From: Amycolatopsis sacchari
Lineage (GTDB): Bacteria; Actinomycetota; Actinomycetes; Mycobacteriales; Pseudonocardiaceae
Assembly (NCBI RefSeq): GCF_900114035.1
Contig: NZ_FORP01000001.1
Coordinates: forward strand, 248,001-312,000
Length of the DNA: 64,000 nucleotides
Direction of reading: 5' to 3'
Both the position numbers and the translations under genes were made by a program. Positions 59,187 to 64,000 of the stretch are shown piece after piece. Each line of letters starts with the position of its first letter. Positions within the stretch are counted from its first letter, which is position 1. A model generated the notes under the pieces. It saw nothing but the letters and a program-made list of their open reading frames with translations. It ran no database searches and was not told the origin of the DNA.

Positions 59187-59744
59187 ATGAGCGGACCTGT
59201 GGAGATCGTGCTCGTCATCGCGGTCATCGGCTACGTGCTGGTGCGCCGCCTGCTCGGTGAACCGGCGGAGGCCAAGCGGCTACTGGTGCTGCCGGCGATA
59301 CTGGTGGTCGTCGGGATCACCGACCTCGCGAAGGAGGTGCATTCGCCGGCGGTGTGGGCGTTCACCGTCGCGAGCGGACTGCTCAGCGTCGCGATCGGGG
59401 TGGCGCGGGGTGCGAGCATCCGGGTGTTCCAACGCGACGGCATCGCCTTCCTGCGCTACACCGCGGTCACCGTCGTCCTGCTCGTGGCCACGGTCGTGGC
59501 GAAGTTCGGGGCGAACGTCCTCTTCGGTCTGGTCGACCGGCAGGCCGCCGGTGCCGTGCCCGGCAACTCACTGATGCTGACGCTGGGGCTGAGCCTCCTC
59601 GCGGAAGGCGTGATCGTGCTCGCCAAGGCGGTGCGCGGCGAAGGCCGGATCATCTGGCAGCGGGGGCGTAATGGAGCCGGGCACCGCACCGCGCCGTGGC
59701 TCGACGACCTCCAGCGCCGGTACTCCGGGCGGGACGCTCGCTAA
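59187..59744 (+). CDS. Four-to-five-helix membrane protein preceding a two-component system
   Basis: A 185-residue membrane protein: VEIVLVIAVIGYVLVRRLLG, LLVLPAILVVVGITDLA, AVWAFTVASGLLSVAIGVA, AVTVVLLVATVVAKFGANVL and LMLTLGLSLLAEGVIVLAKA. The layout resembles the DUF1453/CcdC-like family. The C-terminus is cytoplasmic and basic. It is first in an operon with a histidine kinase (36 bases on) and response regulator and could be a sensor accessory or a stress-response effector. ATG 59187 follows AAAGGGACC. Confidence 0.8.
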   Translation: MSGPVEIVLVIAVIGYVLVRRLLGEPAEAKRLLVLPAILVVVGITDLAKEVHSPAVWAFTVASGLLSVAIGVARGASIRVFQRDGIAFLRYTAVTVVLLVATVVAKFGANVLFGLVDRQAAGAVPGNSLMLTLGLSLLAEGVIVLAKAVRGEGRIIWQRGRNGAGHRTAPWLDDLQRRYSGRDAR

Positions 59745-59779
59745 GCTGAACACCGCCCACCGACCGAGGACCCGAAGGC

Positions 59780-60877
59780 ATGGACGAAGAAGCGCGGCTG
59801 TACTGGTACACCGACCGCCTGCTGCGCCCGTTCGCCATCGCCGCACTGGTCCTCGTCGCGGCGCTCCAGTTCGCGGCCCACCCCGTCACCTGGCGGCCGC
59901 TCGCGATCGCCTTGCTGGCCTGCTGTGCGGCAGGGGAGGCCGCGGGGCTGGTGCCGGGTGACCGCCTCGCGCCGGGTGGGCGCCTGGCGTTCGGGGTGTC
60001 CTACTCGGTGCTCTCGGGCATGCTGCTGCCGCTGGCGCAGTCCACCGTGGCGCCCGCGTTCGCGTTCCTGGCCTCCGCTCAGGCGGGCCAGAAGCTGCCT
60101 GCCCGCACAGCGGTGTGCGTCGCCACCGGGGGAGCGGTCACGACAGCCGTGTCCCTGTGGCTCGTCGACAGGCTCGCGCCCGGAAGTATCGATTGGCCGT
60201 GGTGGCTGGGGTTGACGGTCGTCACGCCCGTGTTCCTCGGGATCGCCCGGCGGAACGGGCTACGGGCCGCGGAGGCCGAGCGGCGCGAGGCGACGCTCCG
60301 GGAGCGGGGCCGCATCGCGCGCGAGATCCACGACGTGCTCGGCCACTCGCTGTCCGGTATCGCGCTGCAGCTCGACCTGGCCGACGCCCTGCACGGCAAG
60401 GGCCGCGCGGACGAGGCGAACGAGGCCGTCCGCCGGGCTCGCGCGCTGGCCGTTTCCAGCATCTCCGAGACCCGGCGGGCGATCGAAGCGCTGCATGAGG
60501 ACGCCCTGCCGCTCGAACAGAGCCTGGAGCTGCTGGCGGGCAGTGAATCGGTGCCGCTGGAGATCACCGGTGAACCCGCGCCCGTGTCGAGCGAGGCGGC
60601 GCACGCCCTGCTCCGGGCGGCTCAGGAGGCGCTGACGAACGCCGCGAAACACGCGCCCGGCGCACGGCGTGCTGTGAAGCTCGCGTTCACGCGGGATTCC
60701 GTCGCCCTCACGGTGGTCAACGATCGCGCGCCGGGAGGCGCCGTGCGGCGGGACGACGGTGGCGGGATGGGTCTGGTGGGCATGCGTGAGCGCATCGCGT
60801 TGCTGCGGGGCACGCTCCGGGCGGGGCCGGACGCGGAGACGGGAGGCTGGCGGGTGGCGGTGGAGGTGCCGAGGTGA
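59780..60877 (+). CDS. Membrane sensor histidine kinase (HisKA_3, NarL/DesK type)
   Basis: The protein has 365 residues. About five membrane helices occupy 15-155, followed by a short linker and the dimerisation domain RGRIAREIHDVLGHSLSGIA, whose His near residue 187 is phosphorylated. The ATPase domain shows EALTNAAKHAPGA (N box) and DDGGGMGLVGMRERIALLRG (G box). No large extracellular domain is visible, so it may sense membrane state or cell-wall stress. The response regulator gene overlaps its stop by 4 bases. Confidence 0.92.
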   Translation: MDEEARLYWYTDRLLRPFAIAALVLVAALQFAAHPVTWRPLAIALLACCAAGEAAGLVPGDRLAPGGRLAFGVSYSVLSGMLLPLAQSTVAPAFAFLASAQAGQKLPARTAVCVATGGAVTTAVSLWLVDRLAPGSIDWPWWLGLTVVTPVFLGIARRNGLRAAEAERREATLRERGRIAREIHDVLGHSLSGIALQLDLADALHGKGRADEANEAVRRARALAVSSISETRRAIEALHEDALPLEQSLELLAGSESVPLEITGEPAPVSSEAAHALLRAAQEALTNAAKHAPGARRAVKLAFTRDSVALTVVNDRAPGGAVRRDDGGGMGLVGMRERIALLRGTLRAGPDAETGGWRVAVEVPR

Positions 60878-61539
60878 GCGTGTCCCTCGTCGTGGTGGAC
60901 GACCAGGCCGCGGTGCGCGAGGCGCTCGCGGTGATGCTGGACCTCGCCGACGGGATCGACGTGGTCGCCACCGCGGCCGACGGGCGGGAGGCGCTGGAGG
61001 TGGTCGCCGCGCACGAGCCCGACGTGGTGCTGATGGACCTGCACATGCCCGTGCTCGACGGGGTGGCGGCGACCGGGCGGATCAAGGCCACCGCGCCCGG
61101 CGTGCAGGTGGTGGTGCTGACGACCTTCGGCGACGACGAGTCGATACTGGCCGCCCTGGAGGCGGGGGCGAGCGGCTACCTGACGAAGGAGGCCGAGCGG
61201 GCGAGGATCGAGCAGGCGGTGCGGGACGCGGGTGCCGGGGAGGTCGTGCTGGCGCCCGAGGTGCAGCGCAGGCTCATCACGCTGGCGACGCGGCGCGCCC
61301 GCCCGGCGGCCGAGGCGGTGGAGTTCACCGCCAGGGAACGGGAGATCCTCGGCCTGATCGGCGAAGGCCTGCGCAACCCGGAGATCGCGCGGCGGCTGGT
61401 GATCAGCGAGGCCACCGTGAAGACCCACATCAACAACCTGTTCGCCAAAGCAGGTTTCCGCTCACGCGCCGACGCGGTCCGGTACGCGCTGAGCACCGCC
61501 GGACCCCAGCCGTGGCGGCCGGACCGGGGCGCCCCGTGA
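60874..61539 (+). CDS. NarL/LuxR-family response regulator
   Basis: A 221-residue regulator. The receiver domain has the acidic pair in VVVDDQAAVRE, the phospho-acceptor Asp in DVVLMDLHMPVLDG near residue 54, the Thr in VVVLTTFGDDE and Lys in GYLTKEAERA. The C-terminal LuxR HTH is FTAREREILGLIGEGLRN and TVKTHINNLFAKAGFRSRAD. GTG 60874 overlaps the kinase stop (GTGA). It is likely autoregulatory through the TCCACC elements at 59073. The degenerate repeat array begins right after its stop. Confidence 0.92.
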   Translation: MSVSLVVVDDQAAVREALAVMLDLADGIDVVATAADGREALEVVAAHEPDVVLMDLHMPVLDGVAATGRIKATAPGVQVVVLTTFGDDESILAALEAGASGYLTKEAERARIEQAVRDAGAGEVVLAPEVQRRLITLATRRARPAAEAVEFTAREREILGLIGEGLRNPEIARRLVISEATVKTHINNLFAKAGFRSRADAVRYALSTAGPQPWRPDRGAP

Positions 61540-62511
61540 GGATCAGCGCGCTGGCCGGTTGTGCGGTGGGTTCCGCGGCGGGGAGTTTCGCCTTGAGCGG
61601 GAGGCGTGGCAGCCTGGCCGCGGTGCGGCTCGGCGCGCGCCGACCGCGGGGTGGGGTCCCCGGTGGAGAGTTTCGCCTTGGGCAGGTCGGTGGCGGCCTA
61701 GCCGCGCTGCGCCAGGCGCGGCTCGGCGCGCGCTGGCCGGTTGCGCTGTGGGTTTCGTGGCAGCGAGCTTCGCCTTGAGTGGGGGCATGGAGGCCTGGTC
61801 GCGTTGCGCCAGGCGCGGCTCGGCGCGCGGCCACTGGACTCGCCGTGGATTCGCTGGGGACCAGCTTCGCCTCGGGCCGGGGGCGTGGCGGCTTGGCCGC
61901 GCCGCGGCAGGCGCCGCTCAGCGCGGCCACCGGTCGCGCTGTGGGTTTCGTGGCAGCGAGCTTCGCCTTGAGTGGGGGCATGGCGGCCTGGTCGCGTTGC
62001 GCCAGGCGCGGCTCGGCGCGCTGGCCGGTCGCGGGGTGGGTTTCCGGCGAGGTTCGCGTTGAGCAGGTCGCGTGGCGGCTTGGCCGCGCCGCGGCAGGCG
62101 CCGCTCAGAACGGCCACCGGTCGCGCCGTGGTTTCCTGGCAGCGGGCTCTGCCTTGAGCGGGAGCGGTCCAGCGCCCCGGCCGGGCACGCCTTGGATCCT
62201 CGCGACCAGCTTCGCCAGAGCGGGGCCATGTCGGGGCGTGGCCGCCTCGGGCCGGAAGCGACCTACCGAGCGACCACCGGTCGCGCCGCGGATTCCCCGG
62301 CGGCGGGCTATGCCTCGCGCGGGTAGCGTGGCCGCCCGGGACCGGGCACGCCGTCAATTCCCGGCGAACAGCGTCGCCTTCAGCTGGGCGTGGCCCGTCC
62401 TGTGGCGGGCGCGCGGCTCAGCACCCCGCCCGGGCACGCCCTCGATTCCCCGTGACCAGCCCCGCCTTGAGCAGGTCGCGTGGCCGCCCGGCCCCCTGCC
62501 GCAGGCGCGAC
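61540..62511. repeat. Degenerate tandem array derived from the 3' end of the lacI-type gene
   Basis: About eleven imperfect units averaging 90 bp begin near 61548, 61642, 61731, 61836, 61925, 62020, 62110, 62187, 62270, 62345 and 62430. Each carries, on the minus strand, a variant of the last codons of the LacI-type regulator that starts just to the right (its C-terminus reads LKAKLVARESTARPVAVR): LKAKLAATKPTARPVA, PEAKLVPSESTASPVA, LKAKLPAAEPTAQPAS and others. Units at 61743 and 61936 are nearly identical for about 95 bp (193-bp offset), so a two-unit block was duplicated later. No gene is credible in this 972-base stretch. Confidence 0.8.
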
Positions 62512-63594
62512 TCAGCGCACAGCCACCGGCCGCGCCGTCGACTCCCTCGCCACCAGCTTGGCCTTCAGCTGGATGTGTTGCGGGGCGCGCCCGGCGCGCT
62601 CGCCCTCGATGTGGTCCAGCAGCTGCCTTCCCGCGCGGGCACCGAGGTCATACGTGGGCTGCTCCACGATCGTCAGTTCCGGGCGGACCAGCGTCGTCCA
62701 CGGCTCGTCGTCGAAGCCGATCAGGGACAGCTCCTCCGGCATCCGCAGGCCGCGGTCCTGCGCCGCGCGGTAGGCGCCCGACGCGAGGACGTTGTCGGTG
62801 CACAGCACGGCCGTCGGCGGGTCGGCCAAATCCAACAGCGACAGCAGGGCGTCGTAGGCGGAACCGCGTTCGTACCGGGCCGGGGCGACCAGCGCCTCGT
62901 CGACCTCCACGCCCGCCGCGTCCAGCGCCCGCACGTACCCCCGCAGCCGCACGGCACTCGGGAACAGGCCGCGCCGCCGCGTGCCCGCCCGCAGCCGCGC
63001 CAGCTGGTCGCCCGCCTCCGTGATCACGCCGATCCGCCGGTGCCCCAGCTCCAGCAGGTGCGCCACCGCCTCGGCGGCCGCGTGCTCGTTGTCGATCGTG
63101 ATGCTGTCCGCCTCCGGCACGCCGCTGACCTGCCGGTCGATCAGCACCACCGGCACCCCGGCCTCCATCGCGTGCTTGAGGTGCGTGCCCTCGCCGGGCT
63201 GCGCCGCCGCGACGATCATCCCGTCCACACGCTTCTCCGACATCACCGAGACCGCGCGCTGCTCGGCCGCCAGCGCCCCGCCCGTGTTGGCGAGCAGCAC
63301 CTCGAACCCGGCTGGCTGCGCGACATCCGTGATCCCGCTCAGCGCGGTCGCGAAGAACGGGTTCGCGACGTCGGCGACCACGACGCCGATCGTGTGCGTC
63401 GAGCCCGTGATCATGCTGCGGGCCAGGCCGTTGGGCCGGTACCCCAGCTCGGCCGCCGCCGCGAGCACCCGCTCCCTCGTCCGCTCGCTGACCTGCCCGT
63501 ACCCGCCCAGCGCCCGCCCGGCGGTGGCCGTCGAAACGCCCGCCGCGCGCGCCACGTCGATCAGCGACGGGCTCGCCCCGCCATGGGTCGTCAC
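62512..63594 (-). CDS. LacI-family transcriptional regulator
   Basis: The protein has 360 residues. The N-terminal HTH is SLIDVARAAGVSTATAGRAL with hinge ARSMITGSTHTIGVVVADV. The periplasmic-binding-like sensor domain contains NPFFATALSGI, VDGMIVAAAQ, HRRIGVIT, AVLCTDNVLASGAYRAA and LIGFDDEPWTTLV. The C-terminus LKAKLVARESTARPVAVR is the normal LacI end and the seed of the adjacent repeat array. GTG 63594 follows GGGGAGG. It is divergent from a hydantoinase gene and probably represses it in the absence of a hydantoin- or oxoproline-like ligand. Confidence 0.9.
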   Translation of the reverse strand: MTTHGGASPSLIDVARAAGVSTATAGRALGGYGQVSERTRERVLAAAAELGYRPNGLARSMITGSTHTIGVVVADVANPFFATALSGITDVAQPAGFEVLLANTGGALAAEQRAVSVMSEKRVDGMIVAAAQPGEGTHLKHAMEAGVPVVLIDRQVSGVPEADSITIDNEHAAAEAVAHLLELGHRRIGVITEAGDQLARLRAGTRRRGLFPSAVRLRGYVRALDAAGVEVDEALVAPARYERGSAYDALLSLLDLADPPTAVLCTDNVLASGAYRAAQDRGLRMPEELSLIGFDDEPWTTLVRPELTIVEQPTYDLGARAGRQLLDHIEGERAGRAPQHIQLKAKLVARESTARPVAVR

Positions 63595-63657
63595 TGCCGG
63601 CCTCCCCAGTTGACACAACGGTTATCTCCCGAAGTCTTGACCGATCGTACTACCGGC

Positions 63658-63697
63658 TGAGAACCTTCTCATCCAACAGCTACTGAGAAGGTTCTCA
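63658..63697. promoter_or_regulatory. Paired LacI operators before the hydantoinase gene
   Basis: TGAGAACCTTCTCA (63658-63671) and TGAGAAGGTTCTCA (63684-63697) are each near-palindromes and exact reverse complements of each other, 26 bp centre to centre. A TTGACC that could serve as -35 lies at 63637-63642. They sit in the divergent gap between the LacI-type gene (63594) and the hydantoinase start (63725). Confidence 0.75.
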
Positions 63698-63724
63698 CTC
63701 ACGGACTGGCGGAGACCCAAGCAC

Positions 63725-64000
63725 ATGACACTTCGGATCGGCGTCGACACCGGTGGCACGTTCACCGACGTCTGCGCCCTCGACGAGCAGACCGGGCGCT
63801 TCTACGTCCGCAAGGTTTCGAGCACGCCCGACGACCCCGGCCGCGCGATCGTGACGGGCGTGTCCGAGCTGCTGGCCGAGATCGGCGGGCGCGACCTCGC
63901 GGAGGTGGGCTACTTCGCCCACGGCACGACGGTCGGCACGAACGCCCTGCTCACCGGCCGCGGTGCCCGCACCGGCCTGCTCACCACCGCGGGCTTCCGC
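63725..64000 (+). CDS. Hydantoinase/oxoprolinase (HyuA-type) N-terminal part, cut by the window end
   Basis: The first 92 codons are present. LRIGVDTGGTFTDVCALDE is the phosphate-binding loop of the ASKHA fold, and GYFAHGTTVGTNALLTGRG a further family signature. HyuA-type proteins with HyuB open 5-oxoproline or N-methylhydantoin rings with ATP; acetone carboxylase subunits share the fold. ATG 63725 follows GGAG at 10 bases. Probably repressed by the divergent LacI-type protein. The 3' part lies outside the window. Confidence 0.9.
   Translation, partial: MTLRIGVDTGGTFTDVCALDEQTGRFYVRKVSSTPDDPGRAIVTGVSELLAEIGGRDLAEVGYFAHGTTVGTNALLTGRGARTGLLTTAGFR

Noticed and set aside
61430-62357. Open frames with repeated LKAKL-like segments read as a repeat protein
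   Set aside because: The repeated peptide comes from degenerate copies of the lacI 3' end; frames shift between units and there is no start signal.

Overview
The window is high-GC actinobacterial DNA: codon third positions are nearly all G or C, GTG starts are common, and ATGA/GTGA gene overlaps are frequent. Regulator families, an EthR/EthA pair that aligns closely with the mycobacterial one, and LexA-type SOS signals point to the Pseudonocardiales. Amycolatopsis is my best guess, by inference only. I saw no rRNA, tRNA, CRISPR array, phage or insertion sequence; the content is metabolic, regulatory and secondary-metabolic.

Layout. 0-7.7 kb: a partial TauD dioxygenase, a HAD phosphatase, a PadR-controlled ABC exporter, a GH172-type glycosidase with a small monooxygenase, a Rieske protein, and a divergent TetR/methyltransferase pair. 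7.2-11.5 kb: a leftward carotenoid operon (crtB, two half-size lycopene cyclase subunits, a methyltransferase, a CrtU-like oxidoreductase) ending in a DNA glycosylase-like gene. 11.8-15.1 kb: three rightward genes, one a Tat-exported PHP phosphoesterase. 15.1-19.8 kb: an ethR/ethA divergon in which ethA leads a Baeyer-Villiger monooxygenase, acyl-CoA ligase and phosphotriesterase-like lactonase operon. 19.8-31.5 kb: a secreted lipase, an SRPBCC-ligase fusion, an aldo/keto reductase, a LigD-type polymerase, a group 2 sigma factor, a TetR/GNAT operon with three matching operators, STAS and small hydrophilic proteins, an SOS-boxed dinB and a zinc alcohol dehydrogenase. 31.5-39.6 kb: flavin (LLM) enzymes around a decayed stretch with an SDR pseudogene, C-rich tandem repeats and a frameshifted regulator.

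39.6-53 kb is the centrepiece: a C-A-PCP-TE NRPS, a 2891-residue A-PCP-C-A-PCP-KS-KR-ACP-TE hybrid and a TauD-type dioxygenase in one tight leftward operon. The specificity residues read by eye give isoleucine/valine for the first A domain of the hybrid and proline for the second. The PKS module has no acyltransferase. Ile/Val, Pro and one ketoreduced C2 unit plus a hydroxylase is the logic of the detoxin/rimosamide family.

53-64 kb: an isopropylmalate-dehydrogenase-like gene, a small protein ending in a RHIM-like (BASS-type) amyloid motif, a hydrolase/flavodoxin pair, GT2-GtrA membrane glycosylation genes, a TylF-like methyltransferase, a membrane protein/histidine kinase/response regulator operon, an array of about eleven degenerate copies of the 3' end of the neighbouring lacI-type gene, that regulator with paired operators, and the start of a hydantoinase gene cut by the window end.
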